Assembly: GCF_029962835.1 (NCBI RefSeq)
Contig: NC_080577.1
Coordinates: 5,022,001 to 5,086,000 of the forward strand
Length of the DNA stretch: 64,000 nucleotides
Direction of reading: 5' to 3'
Source of the DNA: Magnolia sinica
Taxonomy: Eukaryota; Streptophyta; Magnoliopsida; Magnoliales; Magnoliaceae
The notes under the pieces are model-generated. The model was not told the origin of the DNA. It worked only from the letters and a program-made list of their open reading frames with translations, and ran no database searches. Positions within the stretch are counted from its first letter, which is position 1. Each line of letters starts with the position of its first letter. Made by a program: the position numbers and the translations under genes. Of this stretch, positions 23,231-34,190 are shown piece after piece.

Positions 23231-25491
23231 GTCCACATGCTATGCATACGTAGTGGACCTCACATCAGGTGGGCCATCCCTTTGTTGACATTGATGTATT
23301 CAAGGAGGGGTCCACCTGGTAAATGACTCTGACTCTGACATCATGTGTATGTGCTGGAATAGCACGTACACATCTGTTCACCTCTTCAATCTACCATGCG
23401 AATTGCCTCATGTCACCGTTAATTTCTTCAACTCACAGCTAAGAATAACATCCTGTCATGAGAGCAGAATGACAACTACCTTCAATAGCTTTTTTTTAGT
23501 CAAAATTGTCCACATGTGAAAGAGACAAACTCTTACGTATGATTAGGAATAATGGCGTTTCATCCAGCTGGATTTCCCACTTTGGGCCCCATCAAAAACT
23601 TCATCTTTTATACTGTAGCAGATTAGGTGCTACCCGGGTAACACGTTAGTAGGCGTTTACCTGACAGTGGGGCCCACCTTGATGTGTGTTATATATCCAT
23701 ATTATCTATCAGTTTTTTCCAACTTATTTTAGGGTATGGCCTAAAAAATTTAAAAATTCCAAATCTTAAATGGACCATACGATATGAATTGAATGGCACC
23801 TTAAAAACTTAAAATTTGATATTTTTGTTTTACTTTTGTCTAGTTTTGGGTAACCTTATCAACAGGTTTGGATGGCAAATAAACATTGCAGTGGGCGGTA
23901 GAAGGTTTTTAATGATGGGGGTTGGATAAACCATGTTTCATGTGATGGGGTCCACTTGGTATCATACACTAAGGGCCTATTTGGCCAGGCAGATCCCACG
24001 GTATTAGGAGGGATGCGATCGGCAATATCTTGGGATTGGCATGACGAGCCAAACAGATCTGGTGAACTTGTCCCGGGAAACGAGCAATCCCACGGATCTT
24101 AAGACAATCCACTGACACCAGCATCATTACCTTAAAATTGATCCCATCCCTCCTAATAACTGATGGACGGCATAGGCCACACGGCGAGGGAAACACCTGC
24201 TAACGTGTTGCTCGGGTAACGTCTAATCCGCTACCCTTTTACGGACTGTGAGTAGCTATTCCAGCAGAGGGCGTGACTATGACTAACCACCACCACGTGG
24301 TGGAGATCTACCCTGTCCTGATAGGTGTGCAGCCACAGTTTCATTCTAAATTCACATGTTGTGGGTCACATGAATACTCGAATATACTTATTTAAGAGAA
24401 ATCTCTTCATCTTAACATGGAAAATCAGATGAGCGGATCAGATGGCACATACACACTACAAAGGACCCCACACACAATTTGGACGATTTTAACGGTGGGA
24501 TTTCACTCCTGAGGTGAGCCAATCTACACACGAAAACTGTCAGCCGTCCATTTGTTTTGTATGCTGCAGCTCACATGAGGATTAAGATAGCCTGATTTCT
24601 ACGCCAGATGATCTAGATGATGAAAAAGATCTGTTCTAGCACTTGTTCTATGTTGGCACGTGTGGCTGCATGTGAAATGAGCAGGGATCTCGCACGTGTG
24701 GAATTGCCATACATGGTTTGTACTGTGGTAGTACTCATGGATTCCATTTCTCCTTAATCGAGGAAAAGATAATGTGCACTCGGGGTGCACGACACTCAAT
24801 GCTTTTAGACACGTACGATCAAAAAAATAATGGATATGGAATGTAAATCACATGGGCTGCATTTTCATTGCCCGCCATTGCCGACTCAAATTCATCTGTG
24901 GTTGCTATTCTGCAAACGTACGGCTCTCCTTTTGTGACCAGACTTTATTTTCCTTTATTATTATTATTATTATTGTTAGGCCCCGTCCTTACTGTTTTGG
25001 ATGCACATTACACATGCTCACCTATTACATTTGATTATCTATGTATTTGGGACATTTGGGTCGTGAAAATGTGAAGAGCTTAAAATGGTTGTCAACACAT
25101 AATATTATGATGAAAGTGAATGTTGATTTGTAAATGGTACATTTGAGGCATCCTCAAATGAAGATTGATGATGACACATATGGATGCTCAAAAAAGGTGG
25201 ATTGGGTGCTGAGTAAATTGTGGAGCCTATTATGATTTATGTTTTTTTATTCATTTTTCTGGATAACTTTGGTGTTCAAGCTCAAAATTGAAGTATGTCC
25301 AAAGTTCAATTGGACCACACTACCAGAAACCATGTGTATTGAATGCGTTCAATTGGACCACACTACTGGAAACCGTGTGAATTGTATGCCTACCGTTGAA
25401 AAATGGTTGGAGGTCACTGAAGTTTTGAATTGGGCTTATATTTGATTTTATTTTTTTTCCTTTATCCATGTCTTTGTAATCCTATGAATAT
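23231..25491. other. Gene-free DNA with MITEs
   Basis: Apart from the MITE at 23615–24234, the part at 24300–24600 resembles 2480–2810. A TTA microsatellite lies near 24956–24974. I recognise no exon. Confidence 0.4.
23615..24234. mobile_element. Fold-back MITE carrying a nested insert
   Basis: The left end GTAGCAGATTAGGTGCTACCCG and the right end, reverse-complemented, GTAGCGGATTAGACGTTACCCG continue into matching AACACGTTAG and GTGTTT blocks: about 45 bp of inverted repeat. Inside are the shared core blocks (GTGGGGCCCACCTTGATG). At about 23975–24165 the core is broken by sequence starting GGGCCTATTTGGCCAGG, the look of another MITE. Confidence 0.65.
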
Positions 25492-25636
25492 GTTTTTTTT
25501 TGGGTTAGCTTGATAGTACAAGCAAGCACAGTTAGTATACACTCCTGTCAGTCACCCCCACTAGGGAATCAATACTAAGACCTTAGTGTTGAAACTAGGT
25601 ATCTTCACCCTGTCTACCACTTGAGCTATAGATTAG
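25492..25636 (-). mobile_element. tRNA-derived SINE
   Basis: On the minus strand it has a box-A-like TATAGCTCAAGTGGTAGA, a middle part like the copy at 59651–59776 (ATACCTAGTTTCAACACT), and ends in an A run (T run at 25492–25500 on the plus strand). Too diverged to be a tRNA gene. Confidence 0.6.
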
Positions 25637-25850
25637 GTTGACCAAATGAATGTTTCAACCATGAAAATTATTGTTCCCACGGTTTCTGTTGTGTACTCCA
25701 CTTGAACTCTGGATGTGATTTAAATTTGGGCTCAACTCTAAAAATGAGGTGAAAAAGTGGATAGACCAATACATTCATGGTGGGCCCAACAAAGTTTACT
25801 CAATATAATAAAAGCTTATTGAGTTACGAAGTCTGCAATCTGATTTCATG
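25637..25850. mobile_element. Right half of a fold-back MITE
   Basis: GGTGGGCCCAACAAAGTTTACTCAATA and the upstream GAAAAAGTGGATAGACCAATACATTCA match the right side of the copies at 2900–3423 and 39938–40440. The left half is missing. Confidence 0.5.
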
Positions 25851-27748
25851 CTCAAACATATTAGTGGCACTTGTTAAATCTTTGACAATTGATGCATCCA
25901 CATGATTGCTAGTTGGGTAATTCTTTGATATAGTTTTTCAATTGAGTCTTAGAAACAGTCACATAACACGCAACCTTGATGCGTGGGCCATACCCAGCCG
26001 TCATGATTAAAAGACCATCAAGATTCAAATCAAAGAGATTTGTGCTCAAGCTTTTTAGAGCTGAATTTTGCCTGCACCCAATCAAACAAACATAGCTTGA
26101 TTGACCGATTTCCAGAGAAACCTTGGCAACCTCAGGTGCATGTACAAGCCGAAGCATAATATAACATATTTTACAAATGTATTGTGAACAAACTTTATAA
26201 ATCAATTCACAATATTTCTTCCTTGCAAATGTCAGACTAAAGATTCTTACAAAAACAAAATTAAAACACAACTTCCTCTCTTTTTTTATATATAATATTT
26301 ATTTTATAATTTTAAAATAACTCCAACATGTATGATCTATGTAACTTTATTTTAATCAAGGAATGGTTATCCATACATCCAATTTCCTTGTTCATGTGGA
26401 AAAGGGTGCTTCATGCCGCATGCATGCTATCAATGTTGGATAGCGTGTGCGAGACATGACATTATGTGAATACATTCTGAAGTACGTCGGAATTTCAGTC
26501 TTTGAATTTGGGCCACATGCTGGTGGCTGTTTTGGCCACGAATCTCACTTTTTGTATGGAGGGAAAAATAAACAAATAAGAGCTTTAGATTATTTCAACT
26601 ATCGGATAAGTTGGCCCTTTTACTTTGAACATGAATGGTCTTGGTAACCTTTTTGCAATCAAAAGTTGAAATATTCAATGAAAGAGATTTTTAAGAATAT
26701 CATGCTTGAAAGTGTGAAAATGTTATAAACATGCATATAAATATTGTTAAACAGTTGATATAGGGTCTACTATATTATGTATGCCCTTCAATAGATGTAT
26801 CAAATGAGTTCCACTATAATGATAGAATGCCCTAAAAATTAAATTTATATGAAGCCGCACTATATCCAAAATCTTTCAAGTTTACGTTACGTGGCTAACA
26901 TGGTAGTTAGAGCTGCCATATATACTGGGGGTGTCCCACTTTCATGGTAGATCGAAGCTTTGAGAAAATATTTTTTTTTAAAAAAGCTTTGAGAAAATGA
27001 AGTGGGCCCCTATGCTTGGGTTGCCGAATTAGCTTCCTGTACAAATGTTGAAGAAGGTCTCCATCACTCATCTATGGTCATTGAAACATGACTCTTGTAG
27101 TAACAAATGGCTTTAAAATTTAAAAGAAAAAAGAAAAAAAAAACATTGGGCCTACTTGATGATTAAATTAAATTTTCAAGCTTGAGCCTGCTCTCCTGCC
27201 AAGTTTATAGGCCTAGACCTGGCCCTACAGGGTTGCCTGTCTGGGCTACCTGGCCAAATGCACCCCTAATCCATAGTGATTCTATCCAATGTTCAAATTC
27301 TTCTACCTTTTATAAAAAACATTCAATTTTTTTTGTGTACAGATCAGATATAAAAAAAAAGTTCATCTAATTCGTGTGATTATTATTATTGTTATTTTCA
27401 TGGTGCCCATTGGACGATCCAGGATGATGATTTGACCATCGATTTGACTAAAAGTTGTTTAACCACCCACATGATGAAAAGCATAATAATATTAAATTTT
27501 GGTACATTATAACAATATGCAGTTGGTAAGTCACCCGTTATGTAGGTCCTACGATGGTGTGGCCCACCTTATAGATGTAGGCAACCTTGCTTCAAACATA
27601 TTCAGGGATTACATAATTATTATTAAGCATGCATGTAGATACATCCACATACCACTAGAAAATAAAAACAACTTTAGAAATAAAAATCAAAATCTATATT
27701 AAATGTACAGATATATGACCTGTTAATCCTGTAAAATCTATAAAACAA
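25851..27748. other. Gene-free AT-rich DNA
   Basis: A 120-codon minus-strand open frame (25909–26271) has no motif I recognise, and AT-rich DNA surrounds it. Nothing else stands out. Confidence 0.35.
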
Positions 27749-27902
27749 CGTTTGGATGCACAATCTAATTGAATTGCATTTAATTTAATCCAGTAAAAAG
27801 CCAATAACCCAATTGAGTTAAGCTCCACTCCATTCATAAAATTGCAACTATTGTTAAATTGAATGGATTACAATTCGGTTCTATTGGGCATCCAAACACA
27901 CC
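27749..27902. mobile_element. Short MITE directly downstream of the RKD gene
   Basis: The left end CGTTTGGATGCACAATCTAA and the right end, reverse-complemented, TGTTTGGATGCCCAATAGAA form inverted repeats that continue as AATTGAATTG-like sequence. About 154 bp with no coding capacity; the look is of a hAT- or Harbinger-type MITE. Its right end is 10 bp past the RKD stop codon, so it probably lies in that gene's 3' UTR. Confidence 0.6.
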
Positions 27903-27912
27903 TAGTATATAA

Positions 27913-30900
27913 TCAAAGCGGGGCCATTGTCCTTCTTTTCTTGTAGTTAGCTTTGAAGCATGCCTGCCTTAGTTTCTTGGTTTCTTCAGTCAATTGCATC
28001 TCTGGCATTATCTCCATTAATCTCTTGTGTTCGTCCAAACTCTCTATCTTTCCCTTCAACTTCATATCCCCAGATTCACCACCACTTTTCTCCAATTCCT
28101 GAAAAACAAGATTCCACAACAAATAATCATGAGACTTGCTTGATCAGCAATCAGGCAGGAAAATCCAAGCCCAGCTTGGGCTAGATTTTAATAGTCTAAG
28201 GGTGGCAACGGGCCAGTGAGGGCCACCTGGACCGGCTTTGGACCGGATGCGACTTACATGTAACCTGGGTTACAGGAATCCCCTGTAACCCCGGGCTCTG
28301 TAGGGCCCACCGCGATGTTTTTGTTATATCCAATCCGTTCATCCGTTTCATCAGCTCATTTTAGTACAAAAGTCCATGCCCAAGGGAGATCAGAAACTCA
28401 AGTGGTCCAGACCACAGGAAAGAAAGTGGAGACGGAAATGTCCACCGTTGAAATCTTTCTGGGCCCAACCGTGATGTTTATGTAACACCTAACAAATTCA
28501 CAAGGTGATTCACACCTGGATGAAGGACAAACACTTTTATGATCCTTGAGAAGGTTTCAACGGTGAGGATCAATACTCACTGTTTCTCGTGGTGTGGCCA
28601 ACATGACTTTTTGATCTCTCTCATGTTGGGGCTCATGTCCTAATATGATCTGGCAAAAATAACCCAAACATCATCTTGGTGGGCCCCACAGAGGTTGGGG
28701 TCTCCTATAAGCCGGGTTACAGGCAAGTCGCATCCCTTTGGATTGGGCTTGGACCTTTTAGTTCGGACTGTGGGCTGGGGGTGTTCGGGCCTGGCATTTA
28801 AAGTCAGATGAATTTCGGCAGGGTTGGGCTGAAATAATTTTAATCCAACCTGGCCCGTCCCAGATCGACTTAGTGAAGGCTCGTGACTTCATTTTTCTAG
28901 GTGTGTATTTGTTCATGCATGTGTGGCCCAAGCTATCAATAGATGGATTATAAATATTTTTGTGTAGTAGAGGGATTTGATCATTTATTTGAGCAGGTCC
29001 GGGTTAGGCCTCCACCCAACCATTTTTTTTATTTTTTATTTTTTTCTGGCTTGGTCTTATGCTTACTGTACTAGGTCCGTGTGGTGTTTAGGCCTTAGTG
29101 TTGGGCTTATCAACGACGAGGTCCATTGCCAACCCTTTAGGGGGCTTTGGCTAGAACTGTACATGGCCAGACCAAACTCTGCCCCAGCTCAGCTTGGCTT
29201 ATTCAACCAAGGAGCCTGGCTTGAGTTCGGCTCGGCTTAATCATTGAGCTAACCTGGTTAGGTCGGCATAGTTTGGTAATTGAATTGAGCTGAATTTGAG
29301 TTAGGTTTTAGCCTATTCGAGTTCTAGCCAGTTTCAAGATAGGTTCGAGCTGATTCGAGTTCTATGTTTTGGGTTGGATCAAGTAAATGAGAGGGAAAGG
29401 AGGAGAGGGAAAGGAGGAGAGCACTCGATTAGAGTGTGTAGGATAAATGAGAGGGAGAGGAGGGTGCTCGCCACTCGGTTAGGACTCAAGTAGGATTGGA
29501 AATTTAGTAGGGTTTTTTTTTTTTTTCTTTTTTCTTTTTTATATTACATTCAGACTCAATTGATCTGAACCAAGCAAAATTGAGCCAAACCGAGCCAAGG
29601 TTCGAGCTGAACCAAACTGGGTTGGCATACTCGGCTCGGCCCAATTTTGAAATGAACTAGGATTCCTACATGGACTCGACCTAAACAAGCTATTTGAACC
29701 AAACCAAGCTGAGCTAAATCAGGTTGAACCGAGCTCTAAGTCCTAGCATACACGGAGGCCCACCATTGATGATCAGAATCATCCCTCCATTGACTGCATG
29801 AAAACTTTTCTTGAAGCATGTGCAAATATTGCATTTTGTTAGATCATACGTTTGAAGTTTCTTTAACTGTCTGATTGTGTGAAATGTGAGACTCCTAGAT
29901 TGTCTAAACCGTATTTAAAAAAATAATAATAATTTTTTAAAAAAAAATGATATCGTCTAAACTTTGGGATTCTTGCACCATGGGCATGAGAGTGGACCCC
30001 AAGTTAATGAAATGCTACGGTTACATGATGCGTCGGTTTTACCAAAGCGAGGGTTTTACCAAAGAGATATACCTGTCCCTGGGGCTGTGTGGGGCTCACA
30101 GAGATGTCCATCACAAATCCACTCCGTCCATCTGTTTTTAAATACCACGATAGGTCAGGATTCCAAAAATCAGTTAGATAAAAAAAACTCAAGTGGGCCA
30201 TACCAATGAAAAAATGGGAGCAGAATCATCCACAGTTGAAACCTTCCTGGAGCTGACCATGATGCTTATATGCCATCCAAACCGTTCATAGGATTTATTA
30301 TCACTCAGATAAACGGTAGGAACAAATATCATACTTCTGCAAAACTTCTGTCATCCCCAACCGTTCAATCCTTACTATTTCGTGTGGTATGGCCCACATG
30401 AGTTTTAGATCTGCCTGATTTTTAGAATACTGTAACTTTTATGGTTTTTCACCCCAGTGGGTGGTGACCCAATCACCACAACTCTTCATCTTTTTTAACA
30501 CAATCGGCATTTCCCAGCAAATCGTTTGAAAATTTCAAAATACCCCTTAGACCATGCACGTACCTGAATGTTGTGAATGAGGGACTTCAAGCTCTTCATC
30601 TTCCGGTGGGGCCACCTTGAGATACCCAGCTCTCTACATCTCTTCTTCAAAAATGTGAGGCCTACCTTCATATCTTTAGCCGCTTGTGTGATCGGCATAT
30701 AGAAATGCTTCGAAATCTCATCAAATTCTAATGAGCTCGATCTCAATCTTGATCCTTCATTCCACTTCCCTTCTGACATCTCTTCCTCTTCATCTCCACT
30801 AGATTTTGCACTACCTTCAATGTCTTTAATCATTTTGATTCTTCTATCTTCATGAAATGAAGGGAATTCGTCATCCCAAAAAGAAAGGTCGAAATCCAAA

Positions 30901-31001
30901 ACATCCAAACCGTCAGGTCTTGAAGCAGTTGTGGACCACATATCAAATGGATTGATCAGAGCTGCATCAAAGAATCCGATCAATGGATCGGAACTGTCCA
31001 T
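27913..31001 (-). CDS. RKD: RKD-type RWP-RK transcription factor
   Basis: Coding exon 1 is 31001–30564 (146 codons) and coding exon 2 is 28098–27913 (61 codons plus stop): 207 residues. Splice borders are CAG|GTACGT and TTTTTCAG|GAA, phase 0. The start is the first ATG after a TTTTGCAG acceptor at 31006, so a 5' UTR intron is likely. The RWP-RK domain covers about residues 92–146 (EISKHFYMPITQAAKDMKVG, KKRCRELGISRWPHRK at 119–134); RWPHRK is the DNA-contacting signature. Exon 2 gives the coiled, Leu/Glu-rich tail and the conserved ETKKLRQACFKANYKKRR. RKDs are small nuclear factors, mostly active in the egg cell and reproductive tissue, that set germline identity. An acidic stretch (DEEEEMSEG, from residue 70) precedes the domain. 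The exact paralogue cannot be told from this alone. Confidence 0.88.
28245..28735. mobile_element. Mutator-like fold-back MITE in the RKD intron
   Basis: The ends GGATGCGACTTACATGTAACC and, reverse-complemented, GGATGCGACTTGCCTGTAACC are inverted repeats. The flanks CTTTGGACC (28236–28244) and CTTTGGATT (28736–28744) match at 7 of 9 with both mismatches C to T. Core blocks include CCGTTCATCCGTTT and CACCGTTGAAATCTTTCTGG. Confidence 0.7.
30030..30470. mobile_element. Partial fold-back MITE
   Basis: It has the internal blocks seen at 44697–45209 and 55774–56100 (CCACTCCGTCCATCTGTTTT, GTTGAAACCTTCCTGGAGCTG, ATATGCCATCCAAACCGTTCAT). The right end is missing. Confidence 0.5.
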
Positions 31002-31009
31002 TGCACTGC

Positions 31010-32061
31010 AAAATAAAAATAAAAATAAAAATCCACAGTTAGATCTTTTTGCACCCAATGTTCTATGGACATGAATTACCTAGAACTAGGGTTATAAAAT
31101 CCATGGTGATACTGTCTTGGTCCAATGGAAAATTGTCATTTGAGTGTGTTAGGCGTTAGGTTTACAATGGAACGTTAAAAATTTTGAAAATGAAAAAATA
31201 TTTCTGCTAATCCACCTCTAACATGCGCACATTATTTTTTTTTTAGTTAGTCGTGTCAAGGCCAGTAATTCGAGCCCATGTATTTATGGAACATATTCAT
31301 ATATTAGTTCACCACAAAATTGAAGAAGGGGAGGCCCTTTTTTTAATTAATTTTTTTAATTTTTATTTTGGGCCCACCATCTAAAGTTTATTGCTAAAAA
31401 ATTTCATTAATTAGGGTGACTCATTCTCCTCACACTTGGCACTAGTGTGAGGTCATCTAGACCACCCAAATTGTGGGGCATATTGTAAAGGGTTCAGATC
31501 AGGAAAACCACATTGATTAAGCAATCAAAGCCGTCCAATTATGGTTATCAAATGGTTGGTCAAAAGTAATATTGTGAGTGGTTAGGTTTCGAAGGGAAAA
31601 TCAGATTATTACTATCTCAACATGATTTCTTGTCCATGATCCATCCACAGTTTGGTCAGTGAATAGAAACCCAAAAAATCTGTTGAGTTAGTGACAGTGA
31701 TACTTGGATTTTTCAACTTGCAGTTTGTAACTTGGTAAAAGTGGGGACCACACTTCACTGATGATGGAGTTCTGATGCAGCCAACCATGGATGGGTTCCT
31801 AATTTCTGGCCTTCTAATCATGTGATTGCAACCCTTTCTTTATTTCTCTTCTCGGCCGTTGCAGGTTCACCTCATCTACGGAAGGTTGAAACAGATGAAC
31901 GGTTTGGATCACTGAATCATGGCTCCCATTGTACAAACTGAAAACCTATGCTATGCCCAAGTATCATAGAATTCCTCCATTGTTACTGCAGGAAGAAAGA
32001 AATCAGTCTCTGTACCTGATGAACGGTCCACCACAGAGAGAGAGACGATTAGACTCCATTT

Positions 32062-32092
<31 letters not shown>

Positions 32093-33239
32093 GGAGTTTA
32101 AATGGTGGGGATGAAATGGAAATCGTGCGCACGATTGCGTGGAGTTACATGATTTTACATTTTTCATGGGAGAGTTATCAAAAAATCTCCATTAATGGTT
32201 ATTAATTAAGTATGAGAGATGCGCCAGTGCTCTCAGAGCACCATAAGTTATGGTGCTCCCAGTTGCATATGTACACTCTTATAATTCAATCGATCGATCT
32301 GAACTGTCTATTAAGTCCATACAACATTTCATGTTCTACCATACAAAAATTGCATAGATTGGACGATCCAATCTATCCTTGATTTGGTCTTATTTTCTAC
32401 AGCCACCCATTTCCCAAGGCATAGATGGGATGTCTACGATTACCTGACAGAAGTGACTCTTTACAATCAAACATAATCCATGATGGGAATTAACAAATAG
32501 ATGGATCAAATTGTTGATTGGACCTATTTATGAGTAATCAATCTTGACCATCCATAGTAAGGTCCATTGATCCAATGGCTAAAATTCATCAAATTGGTGT
32601 TATATTTTCTTGGTGGCCCATGAAATGCGTATTGGACTTAATGAACAGTCTGGATTAATGGATTGGATTGTCTCATTACCGAAATGCAACTAGGAGTAAT
32701 ATAACCTATAGTGCTCTGAGGGCACTGTAACATCGCTCATTAAGTATTTATGAATGGTTAATGATGTTTTAATAAAGAGCATGCCTCGTGTAGAATGTTT
32801 CTATCCCAAATACATACATCGATACATACTCTCATACATACGCAAGCGTACATGCATGCATACACCCATCGTTTTTCTCGCCCAAGGATTGCCTAGTAAT
32901 CTCGAACGGATGCTATGTATGTAGGGTTTTTACGGTTCGATGTCCCCGTACCACGGCACCGTACGCCGGCCGGTTCCCACCGTCCGATTGCATCCTTAGG
33001 TTGATTGATCTGAACTCTTCGTGCTCTCGCTGCTACCATATGGAAGCTATTCGCCTGTAATCATGGTTCATTGATGATCCTAACCTTTGAATCTTAGATT
33101 TGAATATTAACCATTGAAATTCATTTCCATGCACAATCACCCATTCAACAAATGTTTCTCTACATGGCCTGCAAACATGAACGGTTCAGATTATCATTTA
33201 AGATGCAGTAAGGTGGTGGAAACTGGCCCCTGACGCAGG
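31010..33239. other. Upstream flank of the RKD gene
   Basis: Likely holds the RKD 5' UTR exon and promoter, which I could not place. An AG microsatellite is at 32062–32084 and a MITE at 32214–32738. No other exon recognised. Confidence 0.35.
32214..32738. mobile_element. MITE with a perfect 9-bp target duplication
   Basis: Flanked on both sides by ATTAAGTAT (32205–32213 and 32739–32747). The ends GAGAGATGCGCCAGTGCTCTCAG and, reverse-complemented, GAGCGATGTTACAGTGCCCTCAG lead into matching TTATGGTGCTCCCAGTTGCAT and TATATTACTCCTAGTTGCAT. A 9-bp duplication is typical of Mutator-type transposition. A diverged copy is at 38501–38974. Confidence 0.8.
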
Positions 33240-34190
33240 TAGGGGTGGCAGTGGGCCAGGCTCGACCCGAGTCTGTCCAAAACTTAAAAACCCAAAACCC
33301 AAATCTGGCCATAGCAAAATGGACCCAGGCCCGAGCTAGAACAACTTGGTTGGACCCGGTCCCCCCGCGAAAATTAATAAAATCCTTATTTTTCCACTTG
33401 CATATTCGTAATGTCTATTGATCAAGTGGGCCACGTATGCACAAGATATAGACATTTTAGAGGAATAAAACCAATGGTCTATATCCAAAATGAGTTGGTT
33501 GCCTAACTAACCATTGAAATGACATATAGTGGTGTGGTGTGCTGACGTCACCAAGCTTTGTGGGCCCCGCCATACATTGTATGTGTTATATCCAAACTTC
33601 CATTCATTTGGCGAGATCATTTTAGGGCATGAACCGAAAGATGAGGTAGATCCGAAGATCGACCACACCATATAAAGCAATGGGGATTGAATGCCTACCA
33701 TTGAAATTTATCAGGGTCCACAGAATTTTTGGATCATGCGGATGTTTGTGTTTTCATTTCATCCAGGGCTGTGTGACCTTATGAACAGGTTGGATGGCAA
33801 ATAAACATCATGGTGGCCTTAGGAAGATTTCAAAGGTGGGTATTATTGTCCCCCACTTCTTTCTGTGGTGTGGTCAGCTTGAGCTTTGGATCTGTCTCAT
33901 TGCTGGGCTTTTGCCATGAAATGATCTCGCCAAATGGATGGATGGTGTGGATCTATCACATACATTATGGTGGGGCTCACATAACTTGGTGACGTCAACA
34001 CACCACTGAGGTCGGTGCTGTGTGGCAAACCACGCAATCCGCTTCCTTCCGATGTAACAGGTTCCGATTGGGCCGCGCTAAAGTAACCAGGGCCCAAGTC
34101 TGACTTGAAAATTGATCTTGCCATGCATTTAAGGTCCAAGCCAGGCTCAAATACAGGTAGGCTGGGCTTCCCGGCCCATTACCACTCTTA
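33240..34190. mobile_element. hAT-like element split by a fold-back MITE
   Basis: The left end TAGGGGTGGCAGTGGGCC and the right end, reverse-complemented, TAAGAGTGGTAATGGGCC resemble the TAGGGGTGGCAATGGGC ends of plant hAT-type MITEs. The inner part (33497–34043) is a separate fold-back MITE. I could not see matching 8-bp duplications. Confidence 0.5.
33497..34043. mobile_element. Fold-back MITE nested in a hAT-like element
   Basis: The arms share AGTGGTGTG..TGACGTCACCAAG (left from 33528; right arm ends 34007 as CACACCACT) and the shared core. The right edge runs to GCAATCCGCTTCC, the terminal motif of the window's fold-back family. TGACGTCACCAAG recurs in the element at 58422–59535. Confidence 0.6.

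Larger units (their letters stand above)
28099..30563 (-). other. 2.5-kb intron of the RKD gene
   Basis: It holds a MITE with near 9-bp duplications (28245–28735), a partial MITE at 30030–30470, and at 28740–29760 a stretch rich in GGCTCGG / GAGCTGAACC-type repeats with a GAGAGGGAAAGGAGGAGAGG tandem near 29390–29465. Only short, unrecognised open frames. Confidence 0.7.

Noticed and set aside
25909..26271. 120-codon minus-strand open frame
   Set aside because: No motif, no codon bias I could see and AT-rich context; could be an old gene remnant, but I cannot name one.
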